Assembly (NCBI RefSeq): GCF_012396235.1
Contig: NZ_JAAXPA010000026.1
Span: forward strand, 56,947-120,946
Reading direction: 5' to 3'
DNA: 64,000 bases
DNA from: Rhodococcus opacus
GTDB taxonomy: Bacteria > Actinomycetota > Actinomycetes > Mycobacteriales > Mycobacteriaceae
Below are positions 1-9,075 of this stretch, piece after piece (positions within the stretch are counted from its first letter, which is position 1; every line of letters begins with the position of its first letter). Made by a program: the position numbers and the translations under genes. Below the pieces are notes generated by a model that had not been told where the DNA came from, ran no database searches, and saw only the letters and a list, made by a program, of their open reading frames with translations.

Positions 1-2328
1 GTGGTGGCCTGGTTGCTGCGCCTGGATTCCGCGGCCGCGATCGCTGCGGCCCGCGCGATCAACCCGCGGCGGCACGCGACTCCGCCGCAACCGCGCAACG
101 GCAGCCCGCCCGACCTCGATGCGGCACTGACCGCGGCGCTCCTGATTCGCGCCAGGACTGTTCTCGGGGACGACGAGGCTAGCGCGATCGACGAGCTGCG
201 CACACTGGTGACGAAACATCCTAATCCACAACGGGTCTCGCCACCAGAGTTCATCAAGCGACACTTTGTGGTCATGCCGAGCCAATTTCCCAACCGCTAT
301 CTGCGCGCCGTCGACGCCGATCTACCCGGAGCCGTCCGGCTGCGCATGCGGACAATCACTGCCTCGGCCGCAATACCGCGCGCCGATGGGGCTGCGCGGA
401 TCCGGATGCTGCCGCAACTGTTCTGGCCCGACTGGGCCGGCCGTCTGCTGCCCGTCGCGGGCGGCTTCCACACCGACCTGTTCCGAGCTGCTCTCAGTGT
501 CCTGCTGACCGTCCCCGGTGATCCCTCGCAGCGGATGGACACCCACGCCGGGTTGTTGAACCCCCGCGTCACCGCCGCCAACCTGAGCATCACCCTACAA
601 GGATTCGACAAGCTTCCCAGCGGATCGGCGCTGACCGATGTCCTCGTGCTTCTCTGCCGCATCACCGAACACCTCGACCAACACGGCACACCGATCGACT
701 ACCAGCGGAGACGTGAGCAGATCCCCGCCGAAACCCTCACCTGGGACCAGTGGCGTGACCTCGCCTGTTCGGTCGGAGCGCACCCCGGCAAGCACCGTCA
801 AGGACGGCTGCGGCACGCCCAACGCCACCTGCATCAACTGCTGTCCGGTGCCGACCTCGCCGACCACCGCCACCCACTGGCGTTCCGCAGCCCCAATGAC
901 CGCGGCACCTTCGTCGAGTTCACCACCGCCATGGCAGCGCCGCTGCGCCGAGCCCTGAACGAACACGCCGAATCCATACTGGTTAACCTCGCCATCGACG
1001 AACCACTGACCTGGTCGCCACCAACCGACCTCGCCGACGGGCTCGCCCTGCCGGGCATCGATACCGGCGACCTCGACCCCGACAAGGTCAGTCGCCTGGT
1101 CGTCGACGAACACCGCTCCTCGCGGGAGGCCGCCGAGGTTCTCGGCGTCCACCTCGAACACGTCCGCATCGCGATGGAACGTCTCGACCAACCACGACGA
1201 CAGTGGGCGCCCCATGCGGCACCCGCCGCATGGTTGCGTGAACAACACGCCGCCAGGCTGTTCACCCGCGAGTTCTTCGATCGCGAATACATCCAGGCCG
1301 GACGCAGCCTGAACGACATCGCCGCCGACACCGGCATCGGCCGCCACATCGTCACCCGATTCGCCAAACAAGCCGGGATCTCCCTGCGCAGGGCCCGTGC
1401 ACCCTTCCGCATCGACCCGGTCTGGCTGCGCGAGCAATACTGCGCGCAGCTTCGTTCGACCGCCGACATCGCCGTCGAACTCGGCACCGAGCAGATGCGC
1501 GTCAACAATGCCCTGCATCAGCACGGCATCCCGGTTCGGCCGCAAGGCGTCGCGAGCCGCACCGAGATGATCATGACCTTCGACCACCTCCCACCGATCA
1601 TCCGCGCATCTGTCGAGGGCACCCTGCACGGTTGGATTCGGCTGCACCGCTTCCGGATCACGATGGCGTTCCCTTCCCTGGGCACCGCCGCCGGCTACCT
1701 CGGAATCAAGTCGAACAGCCTGCTCCACCAACTCCGACTCCTCGAACGTCACGTCGGAGCACCCCTGTTCCACCGATCCCGTCGCGGCACCGCGCACAAG
1801 CCCACACCACACGGACAGACGCTGCTGCGCGAACTCGACAACGAGCACGTTCAGCCACTGATGACCGCCGCCCTGCATGCCTGCAATGCCCTCGCAATGC
1901 CCGACGCGAAGACCCTCGCACACGCGGTGCGCGAAGCAATGACACCGCCACGAAACCCTGGCCTCCTCAAACCTTTCGGAGATATCCCCGTCGGTCGGCT
2001 GCGGATGACCCGCACCACGCTCACCCTGCTACGCCACCTCACCACAACCGATGCCGAGGAGTTCTATGGCCACGGCCTGCATCAATGCACCAGCATCCAA
2101 CACGGCACCCTCTACCCACTCCTGAGAAGTCTCGAACAAGCCGGATGGCTCACCAGCCGCGACGAAGACGAGGCCGACTGGCTCGCGGGCGCCCCACCCG
2201 GATGCGGACCAGGACGACGCCGCACCTACTACCGACTCACCCCAAACGGGCGCCGCGCCGCCCTCCGCGAACTCAACACGCCAAGAAAGCGACAGAACAG
2301 TGAGAACCCAGGAGCGACAAACCCATGA
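1..2328 (+). CDS. Multi-HTH TniQ-like protein, 5' end outside window
   Basis: The reading frame is open at the left edge, so the true start is probably missing; 775 residues are visible. The N-terminal third (LPQLFWPDWAGRLLP, about residues 138-152) resembles the C-terminal part of actinobacterial TniQ-family transposition targeting proteins. Helix-turn-helix segments follow at about 360-395, 440-470 and 490-525. A LysR-type HTH (about 555-620, ending LFHRSRRG) and a PadR-like winged helix (about 665-755, HGTLYPLLRSLEQAGWL and RRRTYYRLTPNGR) come last. A regulator or targeting subunit of a mobile element is an inference; the DNA-binding modules are well supported. Its 3' end was duplicated downstream. 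Confidence 0.5.
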   Translation: MVAWLLRLDSAAAIAAARAINPRRHATPPQPRNGSPPDLDAALTAALLIRARTVLGDDEASAIDELRTLVTKHPNPQRVSPPEFIKRHFVVMPSQFPNRYLRAVDADLPGAVRLRMRTITASAAIPRADGAARIRMLPQLFWPDWAGRLLPVAGGFHTDLFRAALSVLLTVPGDPSQRMDTHAGLLNPRVTAANLSITLQGFDKLPSGSALTDVLVLLCRITEHLDQHGTPIDYQRRREQIPAETLTWDQWRDLACSVGAHPGKHRQGRLRHAQRHLHQLLSGADLADHRHPLAFRSPNDRGTFVEFTTAMAAPLRRALNEHAESILVNLAIDEPLTWSPPTDLADGLALPGIDTGDLDPDKVSRLVVDEHRSSREAAEVLGVHLEHVRIAMERLDQPRRQWAPHAAPAAWLREQHAARLFTREFFDREYIQAGRSLNDIAADTGIGRHIVTRFAKQAGISLRRARAPFRIDPVWLREQYCAQLRSTADIAVELGTEQMRVNNALHQHGIPVRPQGVASRTEMIMTFDHLPPIIRASVEGTLHGWIRLHRFRITMAFPSLGTAAGYLGIKSNSLLHQLRLLERHVGAPLFHRSRRGTAHKPTPHGQTLLRELDNEHVQPLMTAALHACNALAMPDAKTLAHAVREAMTPPRNPGLLKPFGDIPVGRLRMTRTTLTLLRHLTTTDAEEFYGHGLHQCTSIQHGTLYPLLRSLEQAGWLTSRDEDEADWLAGAPPGCGPGRRRTYYRLTPNGRRAALRELNTPRKRQNSENPGATNP

Positions 2329-2395
2329 GAAACCACACCATCAGCCCAGGCCGGCCACGACCAGGACGACAAGAAGGACGAGAACCTACAACTTG
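2287..2395 (+). repeat. Dispersed repeat, copy A
   Basis: This roughly 100-bp segment spans the stop codon of the multi-HTH gene and contains GAGAAACCACACCATCAGCC followed by a CACGACCAGG segment. Related copies lie about 310 bp downstream on the same strand and near 42.0 kb on the opposite strand. A 97-codon ORF at 2325-2618 is not supported: it is Arg/Pro-rich and overlaps the repeat. Confidence 0.7.
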
Positions 2396-2507
2396 TAGGT
2401 TCTCAAAATTCATTTCGCCGTTCTCACATAGTTTTCGCCGGCCTTTCGCTTCCGGCCGATCGGTGAGAATCCGGAGGCGTATCTGCGGCCCGTTCGTCAT
2501 GACGCGC

Positions 2508-2706
2508 CGGAGCCCCGGACGGACGCGGACTCGGCCTGCGCCGCACCAACTACCGGCTCGTCCCGACGGACTCCGCGCCTCCGCGCCTCGGCAGGCCGAG
2601 AAGGCGAATAAACGATGAGAAACCTGGAGCGAAGAACCCATGGGAAACCACACCATCAGCCCAGGCCAGCCACGACCAGGCCGAAAAGAAGGAAGAACCT
2701 ACAGCC
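2508..2706 (+). pseudogene. Decayed duplicate of the 3' end of the multi-HTH gene (repeat copy B)
   Basis: One frame reads GLRRTNYRLVPTD, clearly related to GRRRTYYRLTPNG at the C-terminus of the first gene. It is followed by the same downstream sequence as copy A (GGAGCGAAGAACCC, then CACACCATCAGCCCAGGCC). The duplicate has no start and no complete domain. It fills most of the 453-bp gap between the first two genes; the rest of that gap shows no gene. Confidence 0.65.
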
Positions 2707-2781
2707 ACCCATTCGGAGCAGGAAGGATGTGTCATTTATCCTGGTAAAAGGCCGAATTCGGCCATTGGGAAGGAGGATGAT

Positions 2782-3369
2782 GTGAGGGCACGAAGGCTCG
2801 TCGTCGTGGTTCTGGTGGTCGCTGTCATCGGATTCCTGGCGTACATGTATCTCTCCCGAACCAACGATGGCGAGGACTCGGCGAGCGTGGCGGCGTCGAC
2901 GACCACCAGCGCGCCCACGACCACGCCGGCCGCGACGCCGGCCGATGTCGATACGACCGAGCCGCCGACTGCCTCCCGCGACGCTGAAGAGGCCGCCCAA
3001 CAGGGCCTGACCGTGGCGTTCACCTGGTACCCGGCCACCGACACCAACCAGAACGACGCATACGGGCGGGCCCGAAACTGGCTGACCGGCAAGCTCGCCG
3101 ACCGCATGATCATCGACGCCCGCACCGAGCGCGGGCCAGGTGGGCAGTGGGACGAGTGGGCACAGCAGCACGCCAAGGTCATCGCAGACGTCAGTATCGG
3201 ATGCTCCGGCTGCCCCGAGGACACCGACACCGTCGTCCAGCGCGTGGCCACCATCAAGCAGACCGCGATCGCCGGCAGCAACACCGATACGGTCGAACCT
3301 GACACCACCGTGTGGGTCCGGGTCGTCCGCGAGGGCGGCCGTTGGCTCATCGACGACATACGCTACTGA
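2782..3369 (+). CDS. Membrane-anchored protein, possible conjugation/secretion accessory
   Basis: GTG start with a strong ribosome site (GAAGGAGG, 5 nt spacing). The 195-aa product has one N-terminal membrane segment (about residues 5-23) and a Thr/Ser/Ala/Pro-rich linker (30-65). The C-terminal domain resembles NTF2-like folds of plasmid transfer proteins, such as VirB8/TcpC-type accessory proteins, with a paired Cys motif CSGC. A lipoprotein gene starts 12 bp downstream, so the two are probably co-transcribed and surface-exposed. The fold assignment is inferred from general shape (anchor, linker, mixed alpha/beta domain ending in WLIDDI), not from a recognised family. Confidence 0.65.
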   Translation: MRARRLVVVVLVVAVIGFLAYMYLSRTNDGEDSASVAASTTTSAPTTTPAATPADVDTTEPPTASRDAEEAAQQGLTVAFTWYPATDTNQNDAYGRARNWLTGKLADRMIIDARTERGPGGQWDEWAQQHAKVIADVSIGCSGCPEDTDTVVQRVATIKQTAIAGSNTDTVEPDTTVWVRVVREGGRWLIDDIRY

Positions 3370-3381
3370 CCCGGAGGGCCC

Positions 3382-3963
3382 GTGACCCGCAAGACCGTTG
3401 CCGCAGCACTGATCACCGCTGTTCTCGCCGTCGGCCTGACCGCGTGCAGCAGAGATGAGTCGACCACCGCCACCCCCACCAGCGCACCGATAGCGCCCAC
3501 GACGGTGTCTGTGTTCGGCACCGACGAGTTCATCGCCAACCGGCTGCTCAACTCATCGAGGGCGATCGTCGAGACAGTGGAGGAACGCGGCGGCACACGA
3601 GAACAGGCGATCGCTGCTCTCGTTTCCAGCGAAGCCGAGACGGGCTGGCAATCCGGACTGCGGATGTCCCCGCCAGCAACGGACGTCCGGGACATCTTCG
3701 GCTGGCGGCTCGCGTACAACCTTCCGGCCGACTCCGCTGAGATAGTCGTCGCCGCCACCAACACATTCATGGACAACGCCGCCACCGTCACGGTCAGCGC
3801 CGACGACCCGGCTGCCTACGCCCTGGCCGTCCAGCTCGCAGACCCCCGCGGCTACAACGAGAAGGAACACTTCTACAAAAAGGGCGAGACCGCCGGCACC
3901 GAGTACGGCGCCGCCCTACCCAAGGCCCAGGCCGCGTACGCCGAACTGCGCGGTTCGCAGTAA
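3382..3963 (+). CDS. Putative lipoprotein with lysozyme/transglycosylase-like helical domain
   Basis: GTG start, 12 bp after the previous gene, with GGAGGGCCC before it. Residues 1-22 form a signal peptide with a lipobox (LTAC) at Cys22, so the mature protein is probably lipid-anchored outside the cytoplasmic membrane. A Thr/Pro-rich linker precedes a helical domain containing IAALVSSEAETGW, reminiscent of the start of goose-lysozyme or tape-measure-type muramidases. The full catalytic set cannot be recognised, so the enzymatic role is uncertain. Length 193 aa. It is convergent with the DUF3068 gene. Confidence 0.65.
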   Translation: MTRKTVAAALITAVLAVGLTACSRDESTTATPTSAPIAPTTVSVFGTDEFIANRLLNSSRAIVETVEERGGTREQAIAALVSSEAETGWQSGLRMSPPATDVRDIFGWRLAYNLPADSAEIVVAATNTFMDNAATVTVSADDPAAYALAVQLADPRGYNEKEHFYKKGETAGTEYGAALPKAQAAYAELRGSQ

Positions 3964-4055
3964 CAAGAATGGGGCCGTGTCGTTTGCGCCAGTCAACGAC
4001 ATTGATCTCTCTCCAGTTCACCGCTGCTGACGCAGTCGCGGGGAGTAGATGATGA

Positions 4056-4111
4056 GGCCTGGCCCGGCGTCCTGTCCGCCGTTTGATGTGAACGGGGGTG
4101 GGTGCCAGGCC
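4056..4111. other. Inverted repeat between convergent genes
   Basis: GGCCTGGC (4056-4063) and GCCAGGCC (4104-4111) form a perfect 8-bp inverted repeat with a 40-nt loop. It lies in the gap between the lipoprotein and the DUF3068 gene, so it may end transcription from both sides, although no T-tract is present. Confidence 0.35.
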
Positions 4112-4150
4112 AGGTCTCTTCTCGGAATCCGGTGATTGTCTTTTCACCTG

Positions 4151-5233
4151 CTAGACAAAAGTTTTGGGAGTCATTCGTGACCAGCGGCGCGCGAGGATGA
4201 TCGCGGTCCCCACCAACCCGATGCCGACCACGGCACCGAGGGCGGGCCCATATCGGGTTCCCCACAGGATCGCGGTACGGGCGTCCTTCGCTTGTTGGGC
4301 AAGGCCGTTGATTGTTTCGTTGTCGAAGTGGGTGTGCGCTTCGAGCGTGGTCACAGCATTCGGGTCGTCAACCGACCGCGCCAGCCATCGCCTCGGCTGC
4401 TCCTCCACAGCAACGATCGCACCAGATGCAGGCTCGACCCACACATCGCGCGTCGTGGAGTAGTGCAGATCCATCGTTGTCGGCTCCGTGCCAGGTAGCC
4501 CCCACTTTTCAGCGGGCAAGGTCGTCGTCGCGACACTGCCGATCGATTTCCCAAGGTTCACGGGGCCGATCGTCTGCTGAAAGTGATACAGCCGCATGCC
4601 GTCGACCATGCGATCGTCGTCTACGTACTCGATCGGATGCGTCTCCCGTGCCGTCCCGTCGTAGTACGGGTAGCTGACCTTCTCGACGTCGAACGGAAAC
4701 TTGTACTGAATTCCGGCGCGAGGCGTCTCGGTCGGGGGCTTGCCCTGCTCGGCTTGAGTGGTCGGGACGGGCTCGGCGAGAGGCATGCCTGATCGTCGGT
4801 CGATCGTGACGCGATCGACCATTGCCGAGACCAGGCCCAACCCCTCGCCCCAGTCGGTCCGGACCGTCTTCTGCGCCGCCTGCAGAGTTGTCGAAGCGGC
4901 CGAAACTGGATCCTCTGTCGTCACGTACACCTGAATCCGCAGCGGGACACCCCGGTCGGTCTTCAGCGGACCTTTCATAGCCACCGAGGTGGCCTTGAGC
5001 ACCGCCGCGTCTTCCGCAACCGACACTGTCGCCGATTGCACGTCGAGCGGGATGACCTTCAACCTGGCGGCACCGTAGGTGGGAACCAAGACAGCGACGA
5101 CGAGCAGGCACGAGCCGAGCGCGACGAGAGTGCAGACCGCTGCGGATCTCCTCCAACCCCGACGGTCGGCGGCATCCGCCTTGTGCACGTTTTCATCCAG
5201 TACGGTGTCGACCTGAGCACTCACGTAGCGCAC
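4151..5233 (-). CDS. DUF3068 (PorA-family-like) membrane protein
   Basis: The 360-aa product has a cytoplasmic N-terminus, one membrane helix (about 33-52) and a long exported domain. That domain contains YKFPFDVEKVSYPYYDGTAR, a hallmark of DUF3068 proteins of mycolic-acid actinobacteria. A second membrane helix lies near the C-terminus (about 330-350), followed by basic residues. Length and two-helix topology fit the family, which is named after PorA but not proven to form pores. It is divergent from the P450 gene, with only 82 bp for both promoters. Its presence supports a Mycobacteriales host. Confidence 0.85.
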   Translation of the reverse strand: MRYVSAQVDTVLDENVHKADAADRRGWRRSAAVCTLVALGSCLLVVAVLVPTYGAARLKVIPLDVQSATVSVAEDAAVLKATSVAMKGPLKTDRGVPLRIQVYVTTEDPVSAASTTLQAAQKTVRTDWGEGLGLVSAMVDRVTIDRRSGMPLAEPVPTTQAEQGKPPTETPRAGIQYKFPFDVEKVSYPYYDGTARETHPIEYVDDDRMVDGMRLYHFQQTIGPVNLGKSIGSVATTTLPAEKWGLPGTEPTTMDLHYSTTRDVWVEPASGAIVAVEEQPRRWLARSVDDPNAVTTLEAHTHFDNETINGLAQQAKDARTAILWGTRYGPALGAVVGIGLVGTAIILARRWSRMTPKTFV

Positions 5234-5315
5234 CCTAGCCGCCGGAGCAATGCAGAATCCCGGTCAGCCGGTATCTTCGTCCTGAGGTATTTGCCACATC
5301 ACAGAAGGGAACCTG

Positions 5316-6482
5316 GTGCTCGATCCGTTTGCGCCCGGCCTGAGTGTCGCGGAGGCCGATCGCTTGCATGCGCACCTTCGCGCCGTCGGCCCAGTTGTCG
5401 AGGCCACCGACGCCGACGGACTGCGCGTCTGGATCATCACCCGGTACGACGACGTCTCTCGACTGCTCGCTGACCCCGGAATCGTCAATGTCCGGCCCGG
5501 CGGCCCATCAGGCAGCCCGGGTCTTCCCCTACCACCGGCACTGGCCCGCAACCTGCTCAATATGCTCCCCGATGATCACCGGCGCGTCCGCGCTTTGGCA
5601 GCGCCCGCGTTCTCACGGCGACGAATCGGAGCGGTGAGGCAGATGGTGACCGCCCGTGCCGACGGACTCCTGGACGACCTCGACCCGAACGAAACCGGTG
5701 TTGTCGACCTCTTTCCCGCCTACGCCGCTCCCCTGCCTGCTGACATCATCGCCGAGATCCTCGGCGTGACCGATACGGACGCCGACGAGTTCCGTACCGC
5801 CGCGGCGACCGTGATGGCAATGAATCCTGGCGAACCCACCGCGGACGACCCTCGCATCCCGGCCATGACCACGATCGTTCTCGTACTCATGCGTGTGATC
5901 GCGGCCAAACGGAAATCGCCCGGTGACGACGTCATCACCGATTGGATCACCGCCCGCGACGCCGAAGACCGCCTGACCGAAGAGGAACTCATCTCCCTGG
6001 CGTTCCTGACGTTTCTCGCCGGATTCGAGAACTCCGTCTACCAGATCGCCAATGCCATCGGCATTCTCGCCGGACTCGATCGGGACCAGCTACTCGTCGA
6101 AATCGCCGACGACCAGCTCTGGCGCGCCCGGGTGACGCAGCTTGTCCTCGACGCCGCGCCCGGGTCCTATGCGATACGGCGATTCCCGGTTGAGAACATC
6201 ACCGTCGGCGGCATTCGCATCCCCGCCGGCAGTCCTCTGTATCTCTCCCTGCGCGCGGCGACCAACGACCCCGCCCGCGGTGAGCGCCCGGACCTGGCCT
6301 TCGGCCGCGGACCTCATTACTGTCTCGGCGCCGATCTCGCCGTGATGCAGCTCGACATCGCTACTCGCCGCCTGTTCCAACGCCACCCGGGACTGTCCCT
6401 GGTGAAGCCATGGGAAACACTCGACCGGCGACATACGTGGCGCACTCACGGCCCCACTGAGATGCCAGTAAACCTGACCTGA
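5316..6482 (+). CDS. Cytochrome P450-like protein lacking the ExxR motif
   Basis: GTG start with AGAAGGGA upstream. The 388-aa product has the P450 C-helix region (DDHRRVRALAAPAFS, 87-100) and an intact heme-thiolate loop FGRGPHYCLG with Cys336. Two conserved elements are abnormal. The K-helix ExxR reads QLVL (about 275-278), and the PERF segment between NDP and the heme loop is shortened. The I-helix reads LAGFENS instead of AGxxT. Heme binding is likely; normal monooxygenase chemistry is doubtful. An Rv3651-like sensor gene follows after 37 bp, then yciB, suggesting a shared transcript. It could be a decayed or specialised P450. Confidence 0.85.
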   Translation: MLDPFAPGLSVAEADRLHAHLRAVGPVVEATDADGLRVWIITRYDDVSRLLADPGIVNVRPGGPSGSPGLPLPPALARNLLNMLPDDHRRVRALAAPAFSRRRIGAVRQMVTARADGLLDDLDPNETGVVDLFPAYAAPLPADIIAEILGVTDTDADEFRTAAATVMAMNPGEPTADDPRIPAMTTIVLVLMRVIAAKRKSPGDDVITDWITARDAEDRLTEEELISLAFLTFLAGFENSVYQIANAIGILAGLDRDQLLVEIADDQLWRARVTQLVLDAAPGSYAIRRFPVENITVGGIRIPAGSPLYLSLRAATNDPARGERPDLAFGRGPHYCLGADLAVMQLDIATRRLFQRHPGLSLVKPWETLDRRHTWRTHGPTEMPVNLT

Positions 6483-6519
6483 CCACCCGAAAGCCAGTAC
6501 GGGAGAAACGGATAAACCG

Positions 6520-7605
6520 ATGACAGTTGATGCCCTCGTGCGCGCCCCCGCCGAACCCACCCACCCGATCCGCGAATGGACGACCGTCTTCGTCGGCACC
6601 GGTGACGAGCACCATGTCGTCGCCGAAGGCCCCAAACACCGCGACTGGCGAAAGATCGGCAATGTCTTTCGCGGACCTGCCCGCACAGCTGTCCTGGGGT
6701 TGATCCGTACGTGCATCGCCGATCGCGAGCTCAAGATCGAGTCGTTCGAGGGCAAGGTCGCCGACGCCCTGGGCCCGGTCGGGGCAGCCCACCCCATCCT
6801 GACTCCCGACAAGAGCATGGTCGTAGCAGTTCAGATCTGGAGCGGTGACCCGAAGAAGAACCCGCCGGACCGCCCCAATGTCGGGGCATGGGAGTGGGTT
6901 CTGAGCTCGGAGGACAACCCGCCCCCACCGCAGCTGCAGTTGGACCCCGGAGCTATCGAGCTCATCGGGATGTCCGCCCGGCATCAGGATCGATCGGTTT
7001 TCGGTCCTGCAGATCTCTACACCCGTTCGGCCCGCCTGTCCGACACGTTGCGGCATGTACGCCAAATTCGAGACTGCCAGGTCGATGACACCTTCGACGG
7101 CACGTTCACCATCCGGGCTGAGACCGATGTCACCTGCGAGCTGCGCTACGCCGAGCGGTGTGTGGAGGGCCCTGTGGGTAGACGCGTGCGCGGGATCTGC
7201 TGGGATGCGGGCACCGACGAAGCCCTTGTCCACGAATCGATGCTCGACGCGTGGTTGTCGACGATGTTGGCATCGACATCGGGGATGTACATCGCGGTCG
7301 GGGATCTGTCGTACCAGTACCCGTACTGGCTGAAGTGGGTGACCGAGCACGTTCCCGGTCTCGGACACGGTGTGAGCACCGGACAGACCTTCGCGCTCCA
7401 TGAGGAAGACTGGCCGAAGATCATCGAGTGGGTCCAGCAGGTGCGTAAGGGGCCGGTCTCCGGCACGGTGCGGGCACGACGCGGCGGTGGCGGCTGGCTG
7501 AAGGCCGAATTCCGGGGCTTCCTTCTCGATCCCCTCGTCAGCGACTCGATCGGCGTCGCGGTGATCTCCCCCGAGATCGAAACCATCCCTGACGAAACCT
7601 CCTGA
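6520..7605 (+). CDS. Rv3651-like (GAF/PAS-type) sensor protein
   Basis: ATG start preceded by GGGAGAAACG. The 361-aa product resembles the mycobacterial Rv3651-like (DUF5593) family: an N-terminal domain with HRDWRKIGNVFRGP, a middle domain, and a C-terminal PAS-like domain ending LLDPLVSDSIGVAVISPE. Family members are predicted ligand sensors without an attached kinase or HTH, and none is visible here. The gene sits between the P450 and yciB with short gaps, so it may sense a signal linked to the P450 or to the envelope. The family call rests on length, domain order and the ending motif. Confidence 0.55.
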   Translation: MTVDALVRAPAEPTHPIREWTTVFVGTGDEHHVVAEGPKHRDWRKIGNVFRGPARTAVLGLIRTCIADRELKIESFEGKVADALGPVGAAHPILTPDKSMVVAVQIWSGDPKKNPPDRPNVGAWEWVLSSEDNPPPPQLQLDPGAIELIGMSARHQDRSVFGPADLYTRSARLSDTLRHVRQIRDCQVDDTFDGTFTIRAETDVTCELRYAERCVEGPVGRRVRGICWDAGTDEALVHESMLDAWLSTMLASTSGMYIAVGDLSYQYPYWLKWVTEHVPGLGHGVSTGQTFALHEEDWPKIIEWVQQVRKGPVSGTVRARRGGGGWLKAEFRGFLLDPLVSDSIGVAVISPEIETIPDETS

Positions 7606-7634
7606 CGAAGAATATATTTCGGAGGACTGAGCTC

Positions 7635-8198
7635 GTGTGGAGAGTCTTTTACAACGCCGCGTTGGTTGTTGCGTTCATGGCGACCTACAAGACCGCCGGA
7701 ATCTTCGCGGCGACGGTCGTGGTCATGGTCGGCGTCGTCGGCGAGGTCATCGTGACGCTGGCCCGACGCCAACGGGTCGACAAACTGCAGTGGATCGGTC
7801 TATGCCTTGTGCTCGTCCTCGGTGGTTCGACTCTGTTGTTCCACAACGAGACCTTCATAAAGTGGCGTCCCACAGGGGTGTACTGGCTAATTGCCGGCGC
7901 TTTCTTGACGTCGTTGATGGTCGCGAAGCGGGACCCGGTGCGTGTCATCATCGGACGATGTGTGAGCGCACCGGACGCTGTCTGGCGCTTCCTGAGCTGG
8001 AGTTGGTTCGTGGCACTGGTCGCGGTCGGCGCCGTCAATATCGTGGTCGCCTACACGATGTCCACGGACACCTGGGTCAACTGGCGTGTCTTCGTCGCAC
8101 CCGGAAGTCTCTTGGCTCTCGCTGTCGCCCAAGCCACCTGGCATCGCAACTACATCCTCACGGCATGGCGCGACCACCAATCCGAGGAAGCTATGTAA
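7635..8198 (+). CDS. YciB/IspA-like inner-membrane protein
   Basis: GTG start with GGAGGA upstream. The 187-aa product has about five hydrophobic segments and the family signature LLFHNETFIKWRPTGVYWL (about 67-85). YciB proteins are cytoplasmic-membrane proteins linked in other bacteria to cell envelope and septum functions. It is the last gene of the apparent P450 operon and is followed by a strong terminator. An extra plasmid-borne copy is unusual, because yciB is normally chromosomal. Confidence 0.8.
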   Translation: MWRVFYNAALVVAFMATYKTAGIFAATVVVMVGVVGEVIVTLARRQRVDKLQWIGLCLVLVLGGSTLLFHNETFIKWRPTGVYWLIAGAFLTSLMVAKRDPVRVIIGRCVSAPDAVWRFLSWSWFVALVAVGAVNIVVAYTMSTDTWVNWRVFVAPGSLLALAVAQATWHRNYILTAWRDHQSEEAM

Positions 8199-8346
8199 TA
8201 TCCCCTCCGACGTTGGTTCGACATAGAGTCCGCCAAGCGGACTGACTGCGCGATGCCCCCTCCGGCACGTGCCCGGTCGGCCGACGTCAGCGCACCTCAC
8301 CCGAGGTTGCGGCGCGACCTTCTCGCGTTGCCCGCGCAGCACGCAG

Positions 8347-8371
8347 AAAGCCCCTCCTCGAAGGGGCTTTT
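8347..8371. terminator. Rho-independent terminator, probably bidirectional
   Basis: AAAGCCCCT and AGGGGCTTT form a perfect 9-bp stem with a 6-nt loop, with A and T runs inside the arms. It lies between yciB and the convergent XRE gene and can serve both. The rest of the 292-bp gap (8199-8490) shows no gene. Confidence 0.85.
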
Positions 8372-8490
8372 CGTCATGCTCGCGAGAAGGTCGAATGATT
8401 ACTCACTTTGCTTACTGCACCACCACGGTCGCCAACACCCACGTCCAGTACGACTGGAACCGTCCTCTTCGCATCTGCGGCGCCCGAGGG

Positions 8491-8976
8491 CTACGCGGGA
8501 GTGCCGGCGGGGCGGGTTCGTACCCGCTCGTAGCTCGCCCGCAGTTCGCTTTCAGGAATTTGAAGCGCTGCAGAGAGTTTCCTCGCCACGTTGTCAGACA
8601 GCGAAATCTCGCCTCGTTCGACACTTCCAACGATTTGGGTGGTGACGCCGGCAGCGGCGCCGAGCTGTGGCTGGGTGAGCCCTCGCAGAATCCGCCAGTC
8701 GCCAGGGTAGCGGTCACCCTCCGGAACCTTCACGAGGTCGGAAATGGGCACCCCAATCGCGGCGGTGACACGGGCGAGCAAATCAACCTGCGGCGACGAG
8801 TCGCCAAGCTCCCATCGCCGAATCGTGTCGGCATTGAGTCGCGCCAGGCGCGCGAGTTCGCGCTGCGATACACCAGCAGATCGGCGGGCTTTCTCCAGTT
8901 GATCAGGCTGGAATCCGCGCATAACTCGACGGCTCACAGACTGAGCCTTACCAGAAAAGTCGTCATCACTAGACAC
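8491..8976 (-). CDS. Transcription regulator with two XRE/Cro-type HTH domains
   Basis: GTG start with GAGGGG 8 nt upstream. The 161-aa product carries two complete Cro/C1-type HTH domains: residues 26-82 (LEKARRSAGVSQRELARLAR) and 93-148 (WRILRGLTQPQLGAAAGV). There is no added catalytic domain, so it is probably a DNA-binding repressor. It is divergent from the WhiB-like gene across a 226-bp region that contains a twin hairpin. Autoregulation and control of that neighbour are plausible. The tandem duplication within one short chain is less common than single-domain XRE regulators. Confidence 0.88.
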   Translation of the reverse strand: MSSDDDFSGKAQSVSRRVMRGFQPDQLEKARRSAGVSQRELARLARLNADTIRRWELGDSSPQVDLLARVTAAIGVPISDLVKVPEGDRYPGDWRILRGLTQPQLGAAAGVTTQIVGSVERGEISLSDNVARKLSAALQIPESELRASYERVRTRPAGTPA

Positions 8977-9075
8977 TGTGCAATCCCCTCGTTACGATGC
9001 GCACATAACGGTACCTATGAATCAGTAGGTATAGATTCGGAGAAGGGTGATGGAAAGTTCTCGTCAAACGTGAAC

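Noticed and set aside
595..1923. 442-codon minus-strand frame opposite the first gene
   Set aside because: Gly/Val-rich shadow; the plus strand encodes recognisable HTH and winged-helix motifs.
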